64,000 nt of DNA from Perkinsus marinus ATCC 50983. Its lineage: Eukaryota > Perkinsozoa > Perkinsida > Perkinsidae. The notes below the pieces were generated by a model that was given only the letters and a program-made list of their open reading frames with translations, did not search any database and was not told where the DNA came from. A program made the translations under genes and the position numbers. Of the stretch, positions 1-10,001 are shown in pieces. The stretch covers positions 177,494-241,493 of the forward strand of contig NW_003205333.1 in assembly GCF_000006405.1 (NCBI RefSeq), read 5' to 3'. Each line of letters opens with the position of its first letter. Position 1 is the stretch's first letter.

Positions 1-594
1 GTCCATCCTAGGCAGGGCATCAGCGAAGGTCGGTGTGCGGTAGGAGTCGTGCTGGTGTACATCCAGGCCGGATGTGATCCCGAAGCTTTCTCGGAGTGCT
101 TTCTTTGTAGGAGCTCGGACTAATATTCGTGGCGGCGCCAATACGCTACTCGCACGATTCAAATGATAGGGCGTTGTAAGCTCGCTGTGACGCTCTACTT
201 CGAACCTTCCACCTGTCTCATAAGAAATATCTTCCTCTCGATCCGCCTCGTGAAGTTCTGCTGATTGCCAAGACTGGTTCAATTCATTCAACCTCTTCTT
301 CAAATCCGCTGCGACAGCCTGGTTGAGATCACGAATGATCAGTTGTGTTGTGAGCCTTCTGTTGAATGGGCTCGTCCGGTGCGGTAGAGACTCGCTCCTT
401 GGCTCTTCCTCAGCAGGGATTTCTGTTTTCTCGTCAGCGATTATTTCTCCATACGCTCCGCTCATTCGCTGCTGTTGAGGTTCACTCTGAGACACGGAGC
501 CATAGGATATATTTGAGCTTGAACTCGAGAACCCATCTTGCTCGTGTGCTAAGATAAAAAGAGAAGCTTGTGAAGCAGACCAGAATGCAGGCAT
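1..594 (-). CDS. Unrecognised protein, N-terminal part, runs off the window
   Basis: The minus strand is open from an ATG at 594 to the window edge (198 codons), with an in-frame TGA just upstream. The translation is Ser/Gln/Glu-rich at first (SSSSSNISYGSVSQSE, PQQQRMSGAYGEI). It then has a helical, charged part around residues 75-100 (LNQAVAADLKKRLNELNQSW), followed by a basic/proline part (LAPPRILVRAPTKKALRES). No catalytic motif or membrane segment is visible. A GTGAGT motif lies just upstream of the ATG, so an additional 5' exon cannot be excluded. I do not recognise the family. The unbroken frame and sensible composition argue that it is coding. Confidence 0.5.
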   Translation of the reverse strand, partial: MPAFWSASQASLFILAHEQDGFSSSSSNISYGSVSQSEPQQQRMSGAYGEIIADEKTEIPAEEEPRSESLPHRTSPFNRRLTTQLIIRDLNQAVAADLKKRLNELNQSWQSAELHEADREEDISYETGGRFEVERHSELTTPYHLNRASSVLAPPRILVRAPTKKALRESFGITSGLDVHQHDSYRTPTFADALPRMD

Positions 595-1702
595 AATCTC
601 ATTTCACTCACGAGTCCTATAAGTATCGTCATAAGGGAAATTCCATTTAACACTTCTCAATCACTCACAAGTGCAGAGAAAGCTGATCAAAGGTGACCAG
701 CGGGACGCAAAAGGTATATGGCCGTTGGATTATAAGAATTTCCCACAAGTTACAGTTAGGCTCCGTCTTGTATCGGTCCTCAGCCTTATCACCGTCCTCA
801 TCGGCGTCTTTAGATCTCCCACCAGGACAGCAGTTACCCATCACTTGGATGAATCTATGAAAGATAAGCGGTAACCTTCCAGATTTTCATTCACTATATC
901 CTGCGCTGATCAGCCGCGCTCGTCATTCCAATCGATCTATGTCTCGCTACAGCTAATCGATTTGAGCATAGCTGTCAACAATTTCGTATTGCGTTACACA
1001 CTTTCCTTCTTACACAAATGGTTAAGCACACTTCGACGATCCGCTCGTCCTAAGTGACTTGCGTTGATTGCGTTTCTTGTCACAAGTGCAATATAGACTC
1101 GGAACGTGTTGTCCGGCTCCGACGCACTGCGTCAGCCGTAGTGTGTTCAAGTCTTTCCGTACAAATCTGTGTTCATTCCAGCATTCCTTCTCCATAGATG
1201 CCCTCTCTAGGGGATATTCTTTGAAGGCTTAGCACCTGACTGGGATAGAAACGGTTGCTACCGAGGGCACCTGGTGTGTTGTCACTAGCGTGCTCTATCT
1301 GCAACGTATAGTTCGATGATGTTAAGCTGCTACTGAATGATGAAAACTCAGAGGCTTCTCCTGATTCTCAATGAATGAGAAAAACTTAAATGGATCGATA
1401 GGACTGATGCAGCAATTAAACTTGTTCATGGTTAAATCTGTGGTTTGGTAGCTCTGCCTTGTAGAATGTCCACTGATTTTACTGAGGGCATATCACAAAG
1501 GCTGCGAAAGAGTAGTGGTGAAGTGTCTTATCTGTGACATACGAGTTTTTAGGTAAGAGTGAAAGTGATCGATTTCGGAAAACGTCCCGAGATGCTTTCT
1601 CCTCATTTGCCCCGTCTGGGTTGAAGGTGCGTGTAGTCGAGAGAAACCTCGATCATTTTGAAGAATTAGGGCAAACTAGCATCGTTAGAGTCCTACATCG
1701 CC
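595..1702. other. Intergenic stretch, no gene seen
   Basis: Both strands carry only short frames here. The plus frame at 671-874 has no homology I recognise and looks fortuitous. Nothing resembling a repeat family of this window or an RNA gene was found. Confidence 0.5.
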
Positions 1703-2132
1703 ATGCAAAACGAAGAGCTTGCTGCTCAGAGGCAAGAGATAGAAGTTCTTCGTAACGAAAAGGTGAGGAGCACACGAATCAACCTGATAGTGAAATGTGA
1801 TCCAGGGGAGCTTGGAGCAACACTATCAAGGTCAACTACAAGACATGGAAAAGAATATCGTGGGTGATGTGCAGAAGATACAAGTGTTCTGCTATGCTGT
1901 ACAGCGAGTACGACAGTATATTTCTATCAGGATGAGGTCAAGAGGCACTTCGGCCAACAGAAAGCTGAAAATTCGAGATTGCAACAGCAAATTACTACAC
2001 TGAAAGTGATACTGATGATCGACTCCGCGGACACATTTACGTCTTCAGGGAGAGAAGACTTCATTACAGCAGCAGATTTTGGGATTGCAACGGAGGATTC
2101 AAGAGATCGAGGAGCAAATCGGCACGGATTGA
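1703..2132 (+). CDS. Small coiled-coil protein, four exons
   Basis: Four in-phase exons (about 1703-1762, 1806-1859, 1931-2005 and 2049-2132) join to a 90-residue protein. Almost all of it is heptad-like helix: MQNEELAAQRQEIEVLRNEK, then KRHFGQQKAENSRLQQQITT, then TSLQQQILGLQRRIQEIEEQ before the stop. The introns are 43-71 nt with GTGAGG, GTGGGT and GTGATA donors and CAG acceptors. The KRHF...QKAENSRLQQQITTLKGEKTSLQQQ pattern is reminiscent of short coiled-coil subunits of eukaryotic flagella, but I cannot name the family. The start is the first ATG of the helix. A TAG acceptor lies just before it, so an upstream exon is possible. Confidence 0.62.
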
Positions 2133-2668
2133 AGTGATCCTTGCCATTCCTCGCATAATGTTGTGCATAACCATGCTACTCTATTGAGCTGTTCATCGCA
2201 TCCCTATTGTTGGGCAGTTAGTGGGGACCATAGATCAGGAAAGGCAAGAGAGGTCTCCACGGCTTGGAGAGTACTCGTTAGTCAGTGACTAATAGTCACA
2301 CGGCATCAGCAGCTTCGACTACCCACATCAAAGAGGATCTGTCTGCTCACAAGGTCAACACGGGAATCCTTCAATTGAAAAGATCCTCAATAACGAGCCA
2401 TACATGATACAACAATCACGTTCTTCTTCTCTAAGGCTGCGGCCGTAGACATCGGCTCTTGAGCCCTCCTCCCTCGTGGCTTTCGTCCCTGGCGAGTCTT
2501 GAGAGCGGCTCGGGTCTTCCAATTATTGATCTGGTTTTTCCTTCTCCCTCTTCTTAACCAGCACCAGGCGAGTAAACAATTACAGTAAACGATAGTATCG
2601 TTACGATACGTAAAACAATTACAGCTGCGGCATATCCTGACCCTGCATGTGTACCCTATGTGATGTAG
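2133..2668. other. Intergenic stretch, no gene seen
   Basis: No reading frame of interest and no recognised repeat. The right end abuts the 3' end of the LINE remnant on the minus strand. Confidence 0.45.
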
Positions 2669-4184
2669 CTACTGTAGCACATCGTAGCGATCGTCTGTAA
2701 CAGACGATCCCTGCGACCCTAGATGCTGCATAAGGGCCAAGAACAGTCGATTGAAGGCCTCGCGATGCTTCAAATCGACAACCATTTTATACAAATGATA
2801 GGGAGCACCTCCCTTGACCCGTTCCTTAGTTTGCTCTAGGAGTGAGCAGGAACGGAGGAGATGTCTGACATTCCCTATCGGAGCTCCGCAATCACACTCT
2901 GGAGAGACGATCACCCCACACCTATGCAGGTGGGAAGGGGTTGGAGCTCGTCCGAACACTACGGCACTGCCAGCTGGAGTAACTTCTCTGCGGCTCCGTA
3001 ATATCGCATGGGAGACGCAGTAGAGGAAGTCGTTGACGCAGGGGCCGAGAGCAGCCCGCTTTTCTGACCACCATTTACCGCAAGACTTGCGGCGCAAGTG
3101 ACCGCAAGCGACTTGTAAAGTGATAGACGCCCGGCTTGGGCTTGATAACGCCGAAGGGTCCTCATACTGATTTCCCTCTCGGCTGAGACATCCATCATGG
3201 AGGCACCCTTGGCTGCCAGGCTGGCAGTGCCAGCTCATCAGCAAGCATGCCGTTGTGACCAGTTATCCAATGAAAGGTGACCTTGTCCGGGATTTCAGCT
3301 AAGAGCAGAGTAGTCTGTCTGGCCTCGTCCTGCCGAGCTGTTGTGGATCTCAACGCCAGGATTTTGAGTACCGCCTGAGAGTCCGTGAAAATTCCCCAGG
3401 TTTACTCTCAACCTGACGTAGAAGTAAGCCATTGAACTGCCTGTAGAACTCCGAGGAGTTCACAGTCCGTCATAGTAGCGTAAGGCGAGAGCTTCCAGTA
3501 ATTGGAATAGATCTCTACACCCTTACGATATACCACCATACCAGCACCAGACTTCTGGTCTGTGACCACGGAACCACACTGTGACGTTCATCACAGGTCA
3601 TGCATATGCCCTTCCCATGTCCTTTTTGTAGCCGAATCCGTGCGGGCCGATCGGGCTATAGAAGAGAGACAGAACTGAGCCAGTTCAACTGACACAGGTA
3701 TTCTGGTGACGTCATCTGAAGCCCAATTGAGAGACTCATGTTGCATATCTGTTTATGGAGATCCAGCTCAAACAGATCTTCCACCGATGGACGTCAAAAA
3801 GTCCATCTTAGGTTGGGCCGAGCCTTAGCGGCTTCACCCATACCGATAACGAGGTACTTTCGGAACGCATCCCAGGAGTGCACGGACAACAATTTTCCAT
3901 GGTGACTACGATTATAGGTAGCTTCAGCAACTGCCGGTCTCCGTGGAAGTGCAGCCCCCGATAATTCAGCGACGTTATCCGAAGCATGTTCGCCCGATAT
4001 TCCACTTGCTATGCGCACAACAGTTTTGATCAATTGACGATACAGGACGGTTCATATGGTTTTGCAGCTGTTCATATAATATGAACAGTGTTGATGGACG
4101 ATGTGCATTGAAGAGCTCCTCAAAGGAGCCTCCTCCGCTGTGCTCAAGACGAGACGAATCCACCGTCAAGCCCAAGGATTGCAA
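2669..4184 (-). mobile_element. Decayed non-LTR retrotransposon (LINE) with RNase H domain
   Basis: Read on the minus strand, about 3600-3250 encodes an RNase H fold in broken frames. It has the strand carrying GSVVTDQKSGAGMVVYRKG, then the acidic TDCELLGVLQAVQW, then FTDSQAVLKIL, then the terminal WITGHNGMLADELA. Downstream (3244-2669) is a LINE-type C-terminal tail with a Cys/His knuckle, CDCGAPIGNVRHLLRSC. Upstream frames at 4184-3794 (for example EATYNRSHHGKLLS) are probably the end of the reverse transcriptase. The frame must change more than once, so the copy is dead. Reverse-transcriptase active-site motifs are not visible. LINEs of the I and related clades carry an RNase H after the RT; the clade cannot be fixed here. 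Confidence 0.75.
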
Positions 4185-4802
4185 GACGCCTTTCGATGGT
4201 GTTTAGTCCACTGTCTTCTAACTCTAACTGTTAGAGTCGCGCCAGAAACCGAGTTAACAACAAAATAGTAAACGTGAATCGTTTCGCTCCGCTAATATTG
4301 TACATGCGTGCTTCCACGTTCATCTCGACGAGTGTTCGATGAGAACGAACACTGTATATTGTGGTTTGTGTCGCAGGAGATGTACCCAGCATTCAGTCTG
4401 GTAGAATACTAGGGATGACCAGTGGTATAATATATGTTCGGTTTCGTCAGCTCAGCTCGGCAGTTTCCTCACTACATTATTAGATGCACAGTGTGCATTT
4501 CCACTCGTTTGTCGCACGACTCAAGGTAGAAGTGTAGGAAAACCATGCAGAATGTCCCCACAATTTCTCTAAGTTTAATTATCGTCAGCAACGCTTGTAG
4601 ATGACCTCGTGTACGCCTGAGCCCCGCATATCTTGTGGCTCAGTGATTAAGATACAAAATAGGTCAGCTTTTGTACATTTTGGAGACACTGCGCCTTCTG
4701 CAACTCTTCTGTTCACGTAGATGCCCCCATTCTCAATTGCCTTCCAGTTCACTTATTGTACTCGGGCATTCGCCTCGGCTGTATATTTTCATCATCTTCA
4801 TT
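4185..4802. other. Intergenic stretch, no gene seen
   Basis: No convincing frame. The stretch separates the LINE remnant from the HGGG repeat gene and probably contains that gene's promoter, but no element could be pointed to. Confidence 0.4.
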
Positions 4803-5730
4803 ATGGTGTCGGCGAGACGAATGTATGTATGTGTAGTTGAAGGGTGTCGTAAGTATCGCCAAGGAGGCACTGAATTTTGTATCTCCCACGGTGGCGGTCG
4901 ACGCTGTGCTCATACAGGCTGTGGCAAGTCAGTATATGGCAGTTCTAAGTCAGTGTAAGGGGAAGGTCTGCTCCATCATTGTGTTGATATGATTCAAAAT
5001 AGGTTCTGTAGTGCTCACGGTGGAGGTCCGCGATGTTCGTTCCCTGGCTGTGATAAGGGTAGCCGCAGTAAAAAGTCAGGATTTTGTCACAAGTCAGTTG
5101 AACTATCTCTGTTGTTTACTCTGTATCTATACTTCAGGCATGGAGGTGGTCGTCGTTCCAAAGACCGTACCCTTACTGCGAACCAGGCCGAACAGTAAGA
5201 CCCCGGACGGTTCTTATGGTCAACTATGGCATTGTCTCAGGCCAAGCGTCGATCTATGTAGCGGGAGTATGCTCGAACAAGTCCTAGAGCACAGTTCTCA
5301 TGATGGGTCTCCTCGCCGTCCGTTTTCAATCAACATGACAGCGGACGAGGCTTCCACTGTGGCTTCTGCTAGTCTCACTACTACTGTGCCTAGTGACTTC
5401 ACTGGAGGGTTCTGGCAAACCCCTGGTACGGACCGTATAGGTACGTAACATTTGCGCTGTTTTATCATCGTTACTTGTGGCACGTTTGATCAGATACTCC
5501 GACTTGTGCTTTCGCACGATCGTCTACATTACATGAGTCAATGACGAATGGTGGTGGTTGTGGTCATTGGTTTGGTCCTGAAGACAACACTTTTCTGTCT
5601 TATACTGAGCAGTCGTCTCGTATTCTTGCCCACTCATTTTATCAAGTTGGTTTGAGCGTGTTGGACGGTATATGACTTGCCTACCTCTTGCGACAGCTCG
5701 AGAGGTTCTCAAAGTTCGGCCAAAGTTATA
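4803..5730 (+). CDS. Cys/His 'HGGG' zinc-binding repeat protein
   Basis: The N-terminal part has two full units and the start of a third of the pattern C-x3-GC-x(n)-FC-x2-HGGG-x-RC. They read CVVEGCRKYRQGGTEFCISH then GGGRRCAHTGCGK, then FCSAHGGGPRCSFPGCDKGS, then FCHKHGGGRR. Similar repeats occur in plant WRKY19-like and oomycete proteins and are thought to bind zinc or nucleic acid. Short introns with unusual GTCAGT donors join the units in phase (AAGTCAGT occurs three times at such borders). Two further exons encode a polar region (ASTVASASLTTTVPSDFTGG, GGGCGHWFGPEDNTFLSY) with no recognised domain. The start chosen is the ATG at 4803. The 3' end at about 5730 is a guess, and later exons up to about 6230 are possible. 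Confidence 0.6.
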
Positions 5731-6383
5731 GTAGTACGCAGTATTCATATTTCAGGTTGGCATCGTATTTATTATTACTTATACTATTTTTTATCAGTCT
5801 CGGTCAGTAGTTCGAAAAAAGTGACAATGGAGACGCTTCGAATTCTTGAGGTGGTCATTGGGCCAGCCTTAATTGCCCAGGAATAATTCCTTATCCGAAG
5901 CGGGAATCACCGGCAGCATTATTTTTGTTGCATATTCGGCGGTTTCTCAGAGGAAGGTAGCGTACGAGGTAGCTCTGTATTATTATTATATTTTCTCTCG
6001 TATCTTTGCCTATACGTCATTAGATGATGATTTCTTACTCCACGGTTGATCTGTGGCCCTTCAAGGCTTTTTTCGTTCAATTATATCACTTGTTTTGTTC
6101 GGTGTGATAAACAGGGACAGAAAACGACTCATGGACGTATACTACTCATGACCGACACTAGTTGGAACCTTTTTCGTACACTCATACGTAATAAGTCGTA
6201 TCAAGCAATCTGTCAATACTGCCTCATCTGAAAAACTCGGACTGAGCTCTTTGCTTTATGTGGTCCTCCTACTGTGAGTTGTGAGGCTTTCACGGAGCAT
6301 GACATTTAGTCTCTGTTCATACGTGCACTCGCATCATTCCCCTCGTACTCCACAAGTCAACAACTAAGCCAATTAGAAACGTA
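5731..6383. other. Unassigned stretch, possible extra 3' exons of the HGGG gene
   Basis: Some short plus-strand frames flanked by AG and GT exist (around 5900-5970 and 6115-6228), but none shows a domain or joins convincingly to the upstream gene. It separates two gene 3' ends that face each other. Confidence 0.3.
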
Positions 6384-9300
6384 TCAGTCATCAGTAGCTG
6401 TTTTATCAGAGCATTTCGTCTCTGTCAAAACTCGACCGTTAGCATCCCTGAACACAATCATATCCCTCTCGCTGTCATAATCGGCAATTAGCTCCTCTCC
6501 TCGGTGTATCTCTTCTCGTAATATCTGACACCAAGTTCGATACGATTCGTGAAGGCCAACACATAAGCCCATCGGCCGAACACGTCCGTTCGTGTGCCTC
6601 TACGCTTACCAACTCAGCGATGGGGTCCTCAATTCTAGCTTGCATAACACGGTTCAGATGCCTAGCACCAAACTCGGCACTGTAGCCCTCTTTACCAAGT
6701 GCTGCTGTCAACCTAAGAGACGAAGCCGACTGCCTAGAAGCTTACTGATATCCACTGCTTACCCGTCTGTAACCTTGAGGTCGATGCTATGCTGCTCCTT
6801 GAGGGCAGCTTGTAGACGGCTGACATACAACCCTACAATCCTGACGATGTCCTCCTCGGTCAAACTGTCAAATGCAATGACCTGAGGACGACATCCATCG
6901 CGAATGCTAATGCAAGGAAGAATATTCACCTCGTCTATTCTGTTGATGAACTCTGGGCGGAAATGACGTTTGAGATCCTCCATGCTGCTACCAACGTTGG
7001 AGGTCATGACCAAGATAACATTCGAGAAGTCGGCGAGTCGACCATGGCTATCAGTAAGGCGACCATCGTCCATCACCTACGATTTAATACAAATGGCAAT
7101 CCCAATGTCAAGACTCACTTGTAATAGGATATTGAGAACGTCAGGATGGGCCTTCTCCACTTCGTCAATCAACACTAGACTATGTGGCTGTCTACGGACT
7201 CGGTCCGTGAGTACTCCTCCAGAGTTGGAGTCATAGCCGACATACCCCGGAGGCGAGCCTATCAGCTTGGACACGCTGTGACGCTCCATAAACTCGGACA
7301 TGTCCAGGCGTATCTAACCAGCTCGTATGCGAGGAAGCCATCCGAGGGCACCCACCATGTTCCGGCCCTCCTCGCCGAAGTATTCATCGGACAAGGCTTT
7401 GCTGAGCTCAGTCTTGCCAACCCCCGTAGGTCCACAGAACAGGAAGCATGCTGTTGGCCGCTTGTTCCCAATACCTGGCATACAACACTCCGACGGGTTG
7501 AGGGACGTGCTCCCACCTCTAACGCCAACCCGGGCTCGTCGAATCGCCCTGGCCACCGCACTGGTGGCCCTCTTCTGTCCTATCACTCGACTGTCGAGCC
7601 GCTCCTCCATATGGAGCAGTCTAGCAGACTCATCCTTGGTCAGCTGAGGACAGATACTCTCAAACACCCCTGAGATGGCGACCAACCTCCTCGAGGGGAA
7701 TCCCGGTCCACTGAGCTACAGTCTGGGCGACATCGTTTGCGTTCACTTCAATACGACTGCTTGGCCGCTGATAAAGGTAATACACCAACAAGGCTCACAC
7801 AGAGAAAAGCCCTACCGCTCCTTGCTGAATTCTCTTCCGAGCTGCTGCCTCATCCATAGCGTCAAACGCCGAGTCTGGTAGTCGCCGACTGGGAATGTAA
7901 CGAGACGATAGTTTCACGCATGCCTCTATAGCATCATCAGTGAACCTGACCAGCTTAGCATCAAGTGCCCGAGAGTAACCGTCCCTACAGTCAACTCACC
8001 TGACGAAGTGATGCTCTTCATAAAGACTAGCTACTCCCATGAGCATGTCCACTGCCTGAGCTTGTGTAGGCTCGGGCACCACTACTGGTTGGAACCGTCG
8101 TTCTAGTGCTGGGTCCTTCGCAATGTACTACAAAGGGGATAATTTCGTGGCGCAGTGACGGTTGAACTTCACCTTATCATACTCCGACTGTGTAGTAGCC
8201 CCAATGACTCGGAGCTCCCCCCGGCTGAGTGCAGGCTTGAGGATATTAGCCGCATCGATCGCACCATCTCCTGTCGCCCCCGCGCCGACTATCGTATGCA
8301 GCTCATCGATAAGCAGAATAATCTAACATGAGAGACAGACAGGTCGAAGACAAGACCCCCAAGGGCAGAGAGAGTTACCTTCCCATCAGCATCAGTGGCC
8401 TCCTTAACAAGCCTCTTGAGCCGCTCTTCGAACTCCCCTCGGTATTTGGTGCCGGCCAGCAGACTGCCGATGGACACGTCCCAGATAGCTACACCAGCCA
8501 GATGGGTCGGGACTTCTCCCCTCGCGATGAGCTACACATGAGGATGTGTTAGCAGTACATAACGCCGAGACTCACTTCAGCCATGCCCTCTGCTACGGCC
8601 GTTTTGCCCACGCCCGGTTCGCCCAGCAGGACCGGGTTGTTCTTGGTCATTCGACTCAGTACTTGTATCATGCGCCCGATCTCAGCGTCGCGTCCAACAC
8701 ACTTCAAGAGTTTCCCTTCTCTCGCCAGCGCCGTCAAGTTCCGTCCACACGATTCCAAAACACTGCCGCCAGAGGTCCCCGGTACGAATCCCCCCACCGG
8801 TATTTTTTCAGCGTCCTCTTCTCCCCACTCCTGCAGACGTTGAAGAACACTCTGTAGTCTTCCCATCAGCTCTGGCTCCATACCAGCCGGCCTGGCCAGC
8901 ATCTTGCCTATCACCCCCTCGAGAAGGGCCTCCGTTGTGATCGGCCCCTGGGCCTTATCAACGCATCCTCGAATCACCTCGACGACCTCGTCGTCTAGTG
9001 GAACCCTTTCAACCGCTCCCCAACTGACAAGGTCGGGTGCCGCTTGCAATGGGGCCAAATGCTTCAACTCAGCGACCTGAACTCCCGCTTCCCGCAGCAG
9101 TTTGCTAGCGCCACCGCTCCGCTCTGATGCCAGACCAATAAGGAGGCCCTCGAGGGGCACTGTGGCTAGGTTCATGGACTCCTCCTGAGCCCGATGGATG
9201 GCTCGGGCAGAGGAATCGGACAAGGCGTCGAATGCGGTCCTTCCCACTTGACGTCGAGCCGCATCACCTACTAGAAGACTGTCTCTACTGGAGGGGTCCA

Positions 9301-9802
9301 TGAACATACCTCTGTTGGGATCGAACATCATGTTGTTCCACCAACTTGCTAAGGATCCTCGAGCCACTGACCGGCCACCTTCAGTGGAGGCGCTGAAGCA
9401 CACGGCTGTCACCATTGCAACCCCGGATACCACTCCAGCCTCAACTTACCTCTTGGGCCTATGACGGGACATGCTCAGAGCCAGGGAAAGCAGTGTTACA
9501 GCGACAGCAGCAGCAGCACCGAATACATATGGCAGTGTTGACCTCTCCCATGCCCTCGGCCGACTCCCACCAGACAGGGACCCCACAGCTAAGTTACCCA
9601 CAACCGAACCGCCCCGGAGACTAGCCGGCCTGGCCCCTTGTCGTAGTGCTGGTGTGATAAATAAGGTCGAACCGCACACATAAGCAGTGGCTAGACATAC
9701 ACCACATAGGAGCAGAGTCGAAATAGAACGTCTTGATCGCCGGTCCGCAGCACCTCGTTGTCGCATCCAATACAGTAGAAGTGACAACTCTGGATCAGGC
9801 AA
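6384..9802 (-). CDS. Clp/Hsp100 AAA+ ATPase with organelle-type leader
   Basis: This is a two-AAA Hsp100 unfoldase. Exon 1 (9802 to about 9449) has a hydrophobic signal ([20 protein letters not shown]), a basic Ser/Gly-rich stretch, then a second hydrophobic segment ([20 protein letters not shown]) followed by SRHRPKR. The Clp N-domain follows. AAA1 has Walker [14 protein letters not shown], Walker [14 protein letters not shown] and the ALERRFQPV arginine region. AAA2 has [15 protein letters not shown], a pore-loop GSPPGYVGY, Walker [12 protein letters not shown] and [11 protein letters not shown]. The last exon ends [16 protein letters not shown]...TATDD. Between the two AAA modules only about 25 residues separate [20 protein letters not shown] from [16 protein letters not shown]. 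The long ClpB middle domain is therefore absent, as in ClpA/ClpC-like proteins. About ten short introns interrupt it. Plastid location is inferred from the leader. Confidence 0.9.
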
Positions 9803-10001
9803 CGGTTAGGCCCCTCGGGGCAGTTGGTCTCCAGTACCCATTTCCCGCCAACTGAATCAACGCAAGTTCCCCTATACTTTCAACACTGTGTATTTTTAGC
9901 AAGTGTTTATCAAAGTTATGTTCAAGTAAACAGGTAACCACAAACGGTTCGTCAAAAGTAGTGTATCAACTCCAATATTGGATAAAACATTGCCACCATC
10001 A

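Noticed and set aside
9415-9683. Plus-strand frames opposite the Clp leader
   Set aside because: They are shadows of the GC-rich coding exon of the Clp gene on the minus strand.
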